Assembly: GCA_009760855.2 (NCBI GenBank)
Contig: WPIO01000001.1
Coordinates: 419,001-483,000 of the forward strand
DNA length: 64,000 nt
Origin: Cristatella mucedo
Lineage: Eukaryota > Bryozoa > Phylactolaemata > Cristatellidae
Direction: 5' to 3'
Position numbers and translations under genes: made by a program. Positions 24,240-35,360 of this stretch are shown in pieces. The stretch's first letter is position 1, and each line of letters begins with the position of its first letter. The notes below the pieces were generated by a model, which worked only from the letters and a program-made list of their open reading frames with translations, was not told the DNA's origin and searched no databases.

Positions 24240-25665
24240 TCTTATCGTCTCCGCTTTTATTTGATGTGCTACGTCTCTAAAGAGCGATAGTCGGGAATCG
24301 TGAGCGAGTAAGCTATTGAAGAGATTACTAGGTTGATGTGAAAAAATCGCATGCATTCCTAGTTATTGTCATCATCGGAACAAGGTACTCATGCATTCTT
24401 CTCGTACTAAGTTGGCATGAAAAGCGCCCAGCTTTGATTGGCTTCCAATGTGCACTGCACTTTCACATGGTTGGTACCCGAATATACTGACGTGGGAGCT
24501 ATACTCTCGACGGCCTTGATACATGTTTGTCCTGGCAACTAGTTTTGTAGGAAGAACTCGCAAGCACTAGGTCAGCCGTTCCAGTCAAGGATTCTGGAAC
24601 ATGATTCTGAATATCTTTACAAACCAACAAACTATGAAAGTTTCATCCAGCGGTCGCTAAACAAGGGCCTGGCAGCCATAGAATAGTGGCCACGTAAAGG
24701 GCTTTACCTTCGGCTAGAGAGCTCTTTTTATTAGGAAACTGGTAACATTAGCCAAGTCTCAGAGCCACTGTAACCATACTTGAATGCTGACCTTGTGCTT
24801 TTCACCCCTAACCATGTTATTCATGTTGTTTATCAAGCATGATATTACTCACCATTCAATCGCGTTTCCCTTTGCAGCAAATGTAAAGCGCCTCTAAAGA
24901 GATTGATTTCTCTGAGGGAACTTTATCAAGTGAATTATTATTGTTATTATTATATTCATTACACCAGGGCACAAAGATGAACATTGTCTTCAAATTATAT
25001 GGGTGCCTTTTACATCCGTACAGTGCACTAGATAAGTCGAGGTAAGTCTTGGCTGAAACCAAGCGATTAGCGTTTTCTGCAACTTATCGAAAAATTACTA
25101 ATTTTATTGAATCGCCTCGGCCGGTAATCAATCAAGTGGAAAAGCGAAAGCCAGTCATAAGCAGTAACTGATGTTTATTCAGAATGAAATATAGTAAATG
25201 GAGCTGTTGTGAGAGGACTAGAGGCTAGTGCTTTAAATAGTTAACTGTCATGGAAGCAAAATTTGACTCGCTATTGTAATTGCTTCGTGTCCTGTAAATG
25301 GCTTTGAGTCAATACGATCTGGTCATAAGATCTAAAGAGTCCATAAGACTACCAAGGCTAATGTATTTTGACTTTAAAATTTTTAAGCAAAGCTGCCTAT
25401 AATAAGGTGAATGCTGCCAACAGAAGTGCAACTATTCTAAATATAAAAATATCTACGGCTATTGAAATCCTTTCGTTGTGCCGGATTCATTTTTGCTGTG
25501 GGTTACTAGATAAAAAAAAATTATTTCTCTGGTATCCCAATTATCAGTGGTGAGTATGGGTTGTGTATCATGGATTGTAAAAGAGATTGTTTAATTCACT
25601 ATTCTAGCCGGTCACGTGTTTAATGCATTTCCCTTATTTTAAGGTGTGCCCGAATCGAAAGCTAT
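24240..25665. repeat. Family C unit 2, truncated, end of block 1
   Basis: Carries the C landmarks to TTCCCTTATTTTAAGGTGTGCCCG, then leaves the alignment near 25665. A LINE tail is inserted at 24770-24965. Confidence 0.75.
24770..24965 (+). repeat. Sense LINE 3' tail with (ATT)n, block 1
   Basis: GAATGCTGACCTTGTGC, CACCATTCAATCGCGTTTCCC, AAGCGCCTCTAAAGAG and a terminal TTATTATTGTTATTATTA run match the LINE 3' UTR. Confidence 0.75.
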
Positions 25666-26019
25666 AGACTATTATTATTACGATAAACTGAAAGCGAAAG
25701 AATGCCAAAGATGGTAAAAATCGGGGAACATGAATTGTCTGTGTTTTCCGGGTCCTGCTGATAAATTTGATCTTATCCATTTGAAATGTACGAGAGTGAC
25801 CTTAACGTAGCCAAATTATTAGTTCGCTTGTCGTTGGTATGCGTAAATGCATACTGATTTGATCAACCCATGACATTTCTTTTGGCTGATACAAATTATA
25901 TAGCTGCTACTTGGTAGTCTCTGTTCCCCGCTTGTAACTTCGTACTAATTTGCTACTCTTTGTTTATACAACAGAGCATTGAGCTGGCCAGTAAGTGAAA
26001 ATACCAAACCAGCTTAGTT
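25666..26019. other. Unassigned sequence between block 1 and the SINE repeats
   Basis: No similarity to other parts of the window noticed and no coding signal. Confidence 0.4.
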
Positions 26020-26570
26020 AGTGGACACCTACTACTGCCTTCTAAAGGCATGTTGACGTTTTCTGATGTGTCGCTGGAGAAAGCTGGGTGCATGACGTGG
26101 TGGCACGCTAAGTAAGGCGGTTGCTTTCGCGATCTTGGTTTCGAGGTCGTTGGGTTCGACTCCTGCAGATGGCGATCCTCTATCGCCACTGCAAGTGGTG
26201 GTGATAAGGCTCTAAAGGCTAAAGGCTCTTCTGTCGCTCAACAAAATAAGGCTGTTTAATCTGCTTGGATCAATTTATTTTTATTTAATTGGAGCAGATT
26301 TTCATGAAACAATTCGTGGTTTCTGTCTGCCTCCGTTGAATGGCGAGTTTTCACGGCAATGATTTGGAGAAGGAATGTATGCAGCATGAATGCAGATACG
26401 CTAACCATAGGCTGCAAAAACAAGAGCAATAGAGATAGCTCCTCACAGCCACTCTGCCGTAAATCTACATCCGCCTCTCATACGATAAACTCTAAGACCG
26501 TAAGAGACTGAGGAAAAAACGTAAACTGATTCCTGCATATACAGTTTAGTCAGTTCAGGTTTGAATCAGT
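26020..26570 (+). repeat. ~550-bp repeat unit with tRNA-derived SINE (intact unit)
   Basis: Contains GTGGTGGCACGCTAAGTAAGGCGGTTGCTTTCGCGATC (A-box side) and GTTGGGTTCGACTCC (B box), then a conserved SINE body with GGCTCTTCTGTCGCT, then an A-family fragment. A second unit begins at 26570. Confidence 0.65.
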
Positions 26571-26575
26571 TAATG
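26425..26575. repeat. Family A fragment in the inter-block SINE repeat
   Basis: GAGCAATAGAGATAGCTCCTC through CAGTTCAGGTTTGAATCA matches A-unit positions ~295-430. Confidence 0.75.
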
Positions 26576-26695
26576 GACATCTACTACTGCCTACCAAGGG
26601 AATGTGTACGCTTTCTGATGTGTCGCTGGAGAAAGCTGGATGAGCCGTGGTGGCACGCTTGGTAAGGCGTTGCTTTCACGATCCCGGTAAGAAAA
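26571..26695 (+). repeat. Second SINE repeat unit, left half
   Basis: CTACTACTGCCTACCAAGG through GTGGTGGCACGCTTGGTAAGGCGTTGCTTTCACGATCC repeats 26025-26135 and is cut by the LINE-containing insertion. Confidence 0.68.
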
Positions 26696-27615
26696 GAGGT
26701 ACTCATAAGCGAGAGCCGAGCCAGCCCACTCGCCACCTTCGACCAGCGAACACACCTCCGTCACCGGTTGCTTGATTTAGGCAAATTTACCTGAGGGATT
26801 GCGGTGAGAAATTTTTAGTTTTCTTTTGCATCTAGTTGTTCTGTCGAGTCTTTACGAGGTAGCCGTTGTCGGTCCGTGTGCTGCCGAAGAGAAAAACGAG
26901 AGAAAGGGTTCGTGTGTCTAATGGGCCATAACAAAAAAACTTAACCAGGCGCTTTGGCAGGCAGTTACTGTGCTGAGGGTGCCTCCTGAAGGGTGAACTT
27001 GATATCGAAGATGTCGAAGGAACACTGGAGCCGGAAGTGGCTGAAATGTCGGCAAACACTAGCTGAAGGTAGTGCTGGGACTCGCCACGCTGTCCGGTAC
27101 TTGCTGCGTTGCACCCTCTGATGAGGACACAGCGAACAAATTATTCCTCTCAATGGAGGTCTCGTGCCACAGCTAAGAAGTTAGCCGATGCCACGTCTTT
27201 ATAAGACGAGTCCAAACTCTGTCGGAGTACCGTATCCAAGCAGGCTTAATGTTTTTCCTGCACTTAAAAGCGGCCTCGGGCGACTCCAAGTTTTTAAAGT
27301 TGTGGACTTGTACCCACAATATCTGTAATACTGTTGGATGTCACGCTGGTATCTTCAATGTCAATGAATTATTCACTCCAATGGTATCCGCGTACGTAGA
27401 ACCTTGCAAGGAAGCCACCGACCACTGCGGCCTGCTACCGCTGTCCCTGCCAGTCACTCTCACGTTTTACCACTATTAATAGAAACCATTTACAGCACAG
27501 AAGCCCTGATTTCCGCCAAGGTCCTTGAAGGTTACTAACGCTGCATTCGTCGCCTTGGAAACCGAGTGAGCGAACGCTACAACGTGAGTGCCGACTCAAG
27601 CTTTGTGACTTGAAC

Positions 27616-28533
27616 CTGTTACTCCTTACTAGTAAGCACAATCTAGGCTTTCACTTCTATGCGGATGACACTCAGTTGTACCTTTGCTTTGATCCCTCCC
27701 AGCCTTCGAGCACCTCAAATTCTCTCAACTCACTTGCTGCATGCATTGATGACATCCGCACAAGGATGGCAGCCAATTTTCCAAAACTGAACGATGATGA
27801 AACTGACTTACTATTTATGGGAAAACCAAGTGTGATTCAGAAATTGGAAAGGCTGACGCTCAAAATTGGCTCTGCCAGCATATCTTCTGTTGAATCGATT
27901 CGAACTCTAGGTGTAATGTTCCAAAGTGATCTCCCGTTAGACGACCACATAGGCTCCACAGTCAAATCTGCCTACTTTCAGCTTCATAAAATTGCTAAAA
28001 TTCGGCCTTGTTTAGATAAGGATAACACGTCTAAGTTTGTCCATGCATTCGTGACATCCCGTCTCAACTTCTGCAACTCACTGCTTACTGGCTAACCAGC
28101 ATGTGCGATCAGGCGATTGCAGCTGGAGCAAAACTCTGCTGCTAGGCTTGTCTGCTGTGAGCGTCGCAGTTGCCACATAGCTCCACTTCTTGCCGCCCTG
28201 CATTGGCTACCAGTCAAGCAACGGATTGACTACAAGGTTTTGTCGCTCACTTTTAGGTCCCTTTATTCTTTGGCCCCAGCCTATTTCTTAGATATACTCC
28301 CCCATCAGGCCAAGCATCGTACCACCCGCTTTTCTGAATCCAACAGTCTACAAATACCCCGTACAAACCTCAAATCCTTTGGAAACCATGCATTTAGTTC
28401 GTATGCTCCCAAAGCCTGGAACTCCCTCCCGACCTGCGTCAGAACATTCCCTGACCTGACCACATTTAAAAAGAACTTAAAAAACACACCTATTGTAGAC
28501 AGCATTAAATGGGTCCCTGTGATTCGTCCTTGA
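27616..28533 (+). pseudogene. LINE reverse transcriptase C-terminal half (L2/CR1-like)
   Basis: Two frames, 27616-28092 and 28117-28533, encode consecutive parts of one protein: FHFYADDTQLYLCF (catalytic motif C with intact ADD), AACIDDIRTRMAANFPKLND, LGVMFQSDLPLDDH, then after a TAA at 28093-28095 SAARLVCCERRSCHIAPLL, LHWLPVKQRIDYKVL, and APKAWNSLPTCVRTFPDLT. The upstream RT palm, the endonuclease and any ORF1 are missing, so this is a 5'-truncated copy. The relatively long open stretches suggest it is younger than the other LINE fragments here. Confidence 0.88.
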
Positions 28534-28793
28534 TTTGCTTATGCGTGCTGACACAATGCATGCTGCCACTAACCACATTTGCATGCTGACACTGGGCATG
28601 CTGCCACTAACCACATATGCATGCTGACCCTGTGCATGTCACCCCTAACCATATTATTCGTGTTGTTTATCAATCATGATATTACTCACCATTCAATTGC
28701 GTTTCCCTTTGCAGCAGATGTTAAGCGCCTAGAAAGAGAATGAGTTCTCGGAGGGCGCTTTATGTAGTTTATTATTATCATTATTATTATTAT
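28534..28793 (+). repeat. LINE 3' UTR with (ATT)n tail
   Basis: Contains two or three copies of a GCATGCTGMCACTRRRCATGCTGCC-like motif, a CACCATTCAATTGCGTTTCCC segment, AGCGCCTAGAAAGAGA and a terminal ATT run. It is the best reference for the shorter tails listed elsewhere. Confidence 0.8.
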
Positions 28794-29059
28794 TACCGAG
28801 GTTGAGGGTTCGATTCCTGCGGTGGGCGATCCTTTATCGCCACTTCAATTAGTGGCGATAGCCGTAAAGGCTCTTCTGTCGCTTTAAAAAATAGGCTGTA
28901 TAATGAGCAGGGATTAATTTTTTATTATTTAATTAAAGATCTTAAATAAAATATTCGTGGTTTCTGTCTGCCTTCGTTGAATGGCGATTTTTCACAGCAA
29001 TGATTTGGAATAAGAATGTATGTAGCATTAATCCAGGCTAGCTCATCATGGACAACGAA
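28794..29059 (+). repeat. Second SINE repeat unit, right half
   Basis: Resumes with GAGGTTGAGGGTTCGATTCC and follows 26145-26420 collinearly (CTTTATCGCCACTT, GGCTCTTCTGTCGCT, TTCGTGGTTTCTGTCTGCC). Confidence 0.68.
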
Positions 29060-30497
29060 AACAAGAGCAATAGAGATAGCCCCACACAGCCACTCTCTCG
29101 AAACTCTAAATCAGCCTCTCTTAAGAAAAATCCTATGACCGTAGAGACTGATGAAGAAAATAAGCTGATTCCTGCATATACAGAATCGTCAGTCCAGGTT
29201 TGAATCACTATTCTCACATATGTAATTGTAGTGTATAATTTTTGCCCACAGGCAACATGTTTCAGTATTACTAATGCTTTGAGAATCATTATTAAGTTTC
29301 TGTCACCATGCAACGTTTACTTTGTGTTTAATTGCACAATTAAACCAGCATTCTGCAAATTTCCAAAGCCCAACCTTAATTGACTCGGTATTTCTGACTT
29401 CATGCATATCACGATCGTCTTTTAGGTCTAGTTTAGATTTCTATTAGAATCGATTTGCACGACTTTCAATGTGTGCGGATGATGCTTTCAGAAATTTTTG
29501 CAAGAATCACATGGCTTTTTGGAAATGCGTTCATTATTTTCTTTATCTAAAAAACATACCTCACTAATAGCGATACAGCATTAACGAACGGCGAATAGCT
29601 CATCACCTCGTCTTTGTCCGTGTTCACTTAGTTAATCAATTGCCTAAGTAGTAAATGTATTTTTTTTAAATCTTGTGCACTCCACTAATGGTATGACTCT
29701 AGTTTATTAACGTGCAAACGAGCCGACGTTAGTCACCTCCAAACAATCACTCCGAATCCAGCGTGATCGTGATCAGTGTCCTGTAAAAGGCGCTTTGGAA
29801 ATTGACATTACTTTGTGTTTGCTTAGGTGGTAAAAGTGCAGCATATCAAAGCATTTTCTTCATCATCTACTGCAGTCACGGCGAAGACCTGAACCTGTAG
29901 ATAATAAAGACGTCATGCTTAACCATAATATTTCAAATTCATGCAAAAGACCAACCTACGTGAATCCGTTTTCTAAGGCGTAGTGGTTTGTATCAACAAA
30001 ACTTCCTGCGACGTCAAACTTGCACTCTTCATAACGTGAAATATTGCCATGAGCACCAAAAACCTTGATTTGCACAACCAGCACAATAACCGACGGAAGT
30101 GGTTCGACCTTATGGCCGCTGACTAACGTTTTTAGTCAGCCGGATGGGCCAGGAGAAGTTTCGTCTCGCTCAGCGGTACCTTGCAGGAATTATCTTTAGG
30201 AGGTAGTGACTCTATATTGCCTGTAACGGCCAAGCACAGAAGAATGGCGGCTCTAACTGGAACTTACATAGATATTATATTAGCAGACTATGCTGGAGGA
30301 TGGACGTCTCTACAAAAGTCACCAGTTTACTCTGCTACTAGAAACCAGCCGTAATACCCATGAAAGACAGTAAATACTGCCTGGCTGAGTCCTAATCTCT
30401 AAACGAGCTCTTCTCAGTGGCTTACACTATGATCAAGCAATAAACAAGGTAAGTTTTTAGGTTTGAGAATTTATTCTGGAAAATATCAATTTAGGAA
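29060..30497. repeat. Family A unit 4, internal part
   Basis: Runs from the GAGCAATAGAGATAG landmark to TTTAGGAAGTTGA and then jumps straight to the start of the next unit (ACAACTATGCACC at 30503). About 1.38 kb, including the SINE head, is missing. Confidence 0.78.
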
Positions 30498-31670
30498 GTT
30501 GAACAACTATGCACCTAAAAATATTGACTTCACTTGGCACTTTCATATCTATTCTATAAGTATTATTAGGTAAACGATGCCGATCTTTCTGAAAATCCCC
30601 ATTTGACACTACGTTAAATAACCAGACATGTAATGTGGCCACGAGAAAAAGCACTGATGGGTTGGGGCCTCATCGATAGGAAGAAGGTATTGAGAGGCCT
30701 CGGCCGTGATCACAAAAGTGGTGCATTTATGCACAGGACATGTTATATATAAACTCAAAAGAGATAGCTCCTCAGAGCCTCTCTTCCGTATCTCTTCATC
30801 CGCCTCTCATACGAAAAACTCAAAGACCGTGAGAGACTGATGAAAACACGTAAACTGATTCCTGCGTCTACAGTGTAGTCAGTCCAGGTTTGAATCAAGC
30901 TTCTCACAAATGCCATTGCAGTCTATAATTGTTTTAGTGGGCTACATGTTTCAGCGTAAGTAACGCTTAAGACAACTTAGGTTTTGTCACCATGCAACAT
31001 TTATTTTGTTTTTAAGTACACATTTGAACCGGCATTCTACAAATTTCTAGAGCCTAACCTTAATTGACACTGCATTTCTGACTTAATGCATACCACGTTC
31101 GTGTCTTAGGCCTAGCCTAGATTTCTACAAGAATCGACCTGCATAACTTTCAATGTGCACAAATGATGCATGCAGAAAGTCTTGCACGAGTCTCATGGCT
31201 TTTTCGAAAAGGCGTTCGTTATTTTCTTTATATAAAAAACATACCTAACTAACAGTGATACTGCATTATCTAACGGTGAATAGCTAGGCATTTTGTCTGT
31301 GACCATGTTTAGTCATTCAATCCAATGCCTAAGTAGAAAATTTCTTTAATTGACATCGACTGCACACAACATTGTCATGAATGCTAACGTGCAAACGAGC
31401 TTATGTTGGTCGCATCCAAACAATCACTCCGAATCCGGTGTGATCGTGATCAGTGTCCCGTAAAAAGGGCTTAGGACATTGGCATTACTTACTGTTTGCT
31501 GAGGTGGTTAAGGATTTGCATACCAAAGCATGTTCTCCATCATTTACTGCAAGTCACAGCGATAATCTGAACCTGTAGATAATCAAGGTGTCTTGCTAAA
31601 CCAAAATATTTGAAACTCACGCCAAAGATCAAACTACCTGAATCCGTTTTTTATGGCATACTTTTCTAAG

Positions 31671-31678
31671 GCATAGTG
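31671..31678 (+). repeat. Left target-site duplication of the hAT element
   Basis: GCATAGTG, identical to 34434-34441 on the right side. Eight base pairs is the size made by hAT transposases. Confidence 0.9.
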
Positions 31679-32072
31679 CAGGGATGTCCAACACGTTGCT
31701 CGCGGGCCACAACCCGGCCCGCCGAGGTCTTCTATGCGGCCTGCAACGTTATCCCAAAAATACTTTTCACTCCATGTTTTTCGTTAATTTTTAATAATTA
31801 CAAACGGCGATATAAGGCGCTGTGATGAACTTCACGCGCGCGTGAAGCTTGAAGGTGTCCAAATGGCTATTTTCGCGTGAAGGTAAAATAATCAATTTAT
31901 TTTGCTAGCCTTCATGTGAACATTTTGGCGGGAAGGGGTAATATATTTGTGCTACAGCGGCGCCATTACGATCACATTTATAACGCTTCCGCAAGCGGAA
32001 ATAACTTTCACACTGTGGATAGAAAAAAAGAGCCGTTTCTCAGCTGCAGCTGCACGAACTGGAATCTGTCAG

Positions 32073-32184
32073 GTAGGTTTTTCAAATAACGCGTATTGCT
32101 CAACTTACTAACTAATACTAAGATATTGCTGTGATAAAATATAAATTAATCAATTCGTAACTGATCTGGTTTTTTATTTCACAG
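32073..32184 (+). other. Probable 5' UTR intron of the hAT transposase
   Basis: A GTAGGTTT donor follows CTGTCAG at 32072, and a pyrimidine-rich TTTTTTATTTCACAG acceptor ends at 32184, six bases before the transposase ATG. The open frame does not extend through it. This is predicted from splice signals only. Confidence 0.5.
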
Positions 32185-32190
32185 AGAAAA

Positions 32191-33988
32191 ATGGCTGCGA
32201 ATGTGAATACTAGCAAAAAACGAAACTTTGACGCAGAAGGAAGACTTTTCAAAGCATCTTGGACTGTAGACTACTTTGTAATGGAACGCTTCGGTAGGAT
32301 AATGTGCCTAATATGCCAAGAAACAATTGCCGTTGCAAAGGAGTACAATGTTACGCGACATTTTTCAACAAAGCATGGCGACAGGTACAACAGCCTGACT
32401 GGTCAACTTCGAATTGATTGCGTGAACTCGTTGAAACAGAGCGTCATCGGACAGCAGTAATTGTTTACAGCAGTCAGCAACAAGTCTGAGGCTTCAACCA
32501 AAGTAAGTTTTTTAATAGCTGAAGCTATAGCTAAGCGGGGGAAAGCATTTTCCGATGGTGAATTTGTTAAGGAATGCCTCAGGCTGTTTACTGGTCTTGT
32601 CTGTCCAGAAAAGAAGTCAGAAGTAGAGAAAGTCAGTCTTTCTCATCAAACGGTTGCGAAAAGAGTTGACGAGCTCGCATCCAACATAGAAGAAAGTCTC
32701 ACTAAAAGACTTGCTGAATGCGAATTTTATTCTCTTGCGCTCGACGAAAGCACGGACAATAGCGATACGGCTCAATGGTCGGTGTTTGTACGCGGAGTAA
32801 CAGGAGAGTTTGTCATTATCGAAGAACTGTTGGATATATGTTCAATGAAAGGCACTACAACGGGTAGGAATATTTTGGATCAGGTCAAGAGGGTCCTCAC
32901 AAAATTTAATCTTCCTGAAACTAAATTGATTGGTTTAACCACAGACGGAGCCCCTTCAATGACAGGTAGACACACTGGATTTGTATCTTTAATGGTAAAA
33001 TTAGTACCTCACAAAATAGTCAGTCATCACTGCATCATCCGGCAAGAACGGATATGTGAAAAGGTCTTGAGCATGCAACATGTAATGGACAATGTAGTTT
33101 CAACAGTCAATGTGATAAGGTCTCGTGCGCTAAACCAGAGACAATTTCAGGCTTTCCTTGAAGAGTTGGGATCAGATCATTGTGATGTTATTTATTTCTG
33201 CCAAGTCCGTTGGCTAAGTAGGGCAAACACGTTAGCCAGGTTTTGGTCATTTCGGAACGAAATAAAAGCATTTATGACAGAAAAGGGAAAAGATGTTGGC
33301 TTCCTCGATGGCCAGCAGTGGTTGAATGACTTAGCTTTTTTGGTGGACATGACCAAACATCTTGCAGATCTTAATGTCAAACTCCAAGGTAAGGATAAAC
33401 TGGTTCATAAAATGTATGAGTGTGTTTTCGCGTTTGTGCAAAAGCTGAATTTTTTCCGGAAGCACTTAGATCAGAAGAAGCTGTTACATTTCAAAACAAT
33501 AGCAACAAGATCGCCTGAAACGCTGGCTCATATTAGGTACTCCACTCTTGTTAGCAAACTTGTTGATGAATTCGAAGAGAGGTTTCAGGATTTCCAACAA
33601 CATGCGGATGACATGAATATGATTAGTAATCCATTTAATATCGATTTCTTTGATGCACGTGATGAATTTAAACTCGAACTAATCGACATTCATAATGACA
33701 GCAATTTAAAAACTGCTTATGATCAGCATGACCTTTTTACTTTTTACGAGCAGTATGTTTCATCAGAGTCTTTTCCTAACCAAGCCAAACATTCTCGCAA
33801 GTATATTGCCGTTTTTGGAGCACATATTGCTGTGAACAACTTTTTTCCAGACAGAAAAATGTGAAAACAAAGACTCGATCCATTATCACAGATGAACATT
33901 TATCAGGAATCCTTAGAATTGCCACATCCACTGTTGCAACAGATGTCGACTTTTTATGCAAACAGAAAGAATGCCAAATTATAAAAAA
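32191..33988 (+). pseudogene. hAT transposase (GTF2IRD2/ZBED5-like), broken by one stop and one frameshift
   Basis: The frame opens at MAANVNTSKKRNFDAEG. Residues 39-62 hold a C-x2-C...H-x4-H zinc finger (C39, C42, H57, H62) of BED type. After 89 codons there is a TAA (32458-32460); the same frame then continues for 467 codons. RNase-H-like motifs follow in order: LALDESTD (about 32736-32758), LTTDGAPSMTG (about 32935-32967), SHHCIIRQE (about 33023-33050) and VRWLSRANTL (about 33205-33235). The continuous frame ends at 33864, but the C-terminal hAT dimerisation region, with a CEQLFS-like motif carrying the expected catalytic Glu, is read from about 33825 in another frame. This implies a one-base loss near 33815-33825. 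The family is known from many animals and has been domesticated in vertebrates. With two lesions this copy is unlikely to be active, although it is otherwise well preserved. Confidence 0.88.
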
Positions 33989-34433
33989 TAATAATATATC
34001 TCCAAATATATCCATATATCGTCAAATATCTCATTGATGCCTGCAGTACAGAAGACATTAAATACCTGTGGCATTTAATTAATCCGAATACATTAATTTT
34101 ATGTGAGTCCTTGTCATGTAATTTTGTAAGTTTTATAAGTTTCTGTCTTCATCTTAATAAAGTAAAAATCCAAAAGTAAAAGATTGACCATAATATCTAT
34201 CGAATTATTTTCCAGGATACATGATTACATTTGTATTATTTATTGATTTTAATTATAATTACGCTAAAAATACTATTGTATTGTGGTTTATTTATTAAGT
34301 ATATTAGTAATAGTCAAACTAAATTACGATTTTATTTTCTGATGCGGTCAACTACGCCAATTTACATGTGGCCCCGGACCTTTTAAAATTTTTGAAATGT
34401 GGCCCCCTAACGCAAAAAGGTTGGACACCCCGG

Positions 34434-34441
34434 GCATAGTG
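34434..34441 (+). repeat. Right target-site duplication of the hAT element
   Basis: GCATAGTG, after which family-A sequence resumes (GATTGTATCAACGAAAC). Confidence 0.9.
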
Positions 34442-35267
34442 GATTGTATCAACGAAACTTCCTGCGACGTAAAAATTGGCACTCTTCATAACGTAAAATA
34501 TTGCCACGAGGACATTGAAACCTCGATTTGCACAACCAGCACAGCAGCTGACGAAAGTGGTTCACCCTTTCGGCCACTGATTATAGTTTTTAGTCAGCCT
34601 GATGGGCCAGCAGAACTTTTGTCTCGCTCAGCAGTACCTCAGAGGAATTATCTGTAGGAGGTAGTGACTCTATGTTGCCTGTAACAGCCAAGCACAGGAG
34701 AATGGCGGCTCTAACTTGGTCTCATATATATCATATTAGCATGATATGCTGGGGGATGGACGCCTCTAAAAAAATAACAAGTTTACTCGGCAATACGTAA
34801 CCAGCTGTAAGACCTATGAAAGACAGTTGACACATCCTGGCTGGAATATAATCTCTAAACGAGCTCTTCTCAGTGTCTTACACTAGGATCAAGCAATAAA
34901 CAAGGTAAGTTTTTAGATTCGAGGATTTATTGCGGAAGGAATAAAATAACAAGATAAAGCTTAAAAAAGAAAAATTTCAAGAAATGCAGTGAGTTACAAT
35001 CTGTTCTACCATAAGAAAGCTATCCATTCAAAACCTACCTTTACCTTCGACTGTCGAAAGCACCTTGTATAGGTTTCAGTCACTCTATAGATAGTTTTAT
35101 GCGTTCAGCCTGCACCCATGAACATTCGACGAACCATGCTCAGAGCAAGCTTGAATCTGTATCGGTATAGGTTAGCCGTTTCGATTAATAGTATACTATA
35201 ACAATAATTTGCCAGCCATTGGATTTTAAATGAAACTCAAAACATCGACACAACGGTGTGCCCCGAT

Positions 35268-35360
35268 TCCACACTAGGTAAGGCAGCTTCCGGACCGATG
35301 ATGTGGCTTTGAGTATGGAGGTGCCGATCCTTCGTTGCTCCTGCAAGCGACGGTGATTTA
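35268..35360 (+). repeat. tRNA-derived SINE head inside family A unit 5
   Basis: Homologue of 5095-5187; the B box is mutated (GGCTTTGAGTATGG). Confidence 0.5.

Larger units (their letters stand above)
26696..28793 (+). mobile_element. ~2.1 kb LINE-containing insertion splitting a SINE
   Basis: The sequence left of 26696 (CACGATCCCGGT) and right of 28793 (CGAGGTTGAGGGTTCGATTCC) are two halves of one tRNA-like SINE, seen uninterrupted at about 26090-26165. So everything between was inserted. The right part is a sense LINE 3' half with an (ATT)n tail (28770-28793). The left part (26696-27620) has no motif I can name; a short piece near 27270-27370 resembles 17105-17205 and 53010-53110. It may be LINE 5' sequence or a second insertion. 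Confidence 0.7.
31679..34433 (+). mobile_element. hAT-superfamily DNA transposon with 8-bp target duplication
   Basis: The 2755-bp element starts CAGGGATGTCCAACA and ends GTTGGACACCCCGG, imperfect terminal inverted repeats of hAT type. It is flanked on both sides by GCATAGTG (31671-31678 and 34434-34441). Other family-A units carry the uninterrupted site (for example GGCCTAGTGGTTTGTATC near 37504), confirming the borders. Inside are a likely 5' UTR intron and a transposase with one stop and one frameshift. The subterminal regions contain a GGCCCGCC / GGCCCC-rich stretch near both ends. Confidence 0.93.

Noticed and set aside
26098-26165. Possible functional tRNA gene
   Set aside because: A and B boxes are present, but the acceptor and anticodon stems do not pair well and the sequence continues into a repeated SINE body.
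33192-34015. Minus-strand frames over the hAT transposase
   Set aside because: Antisense to a clear transposase with ordered motifs.
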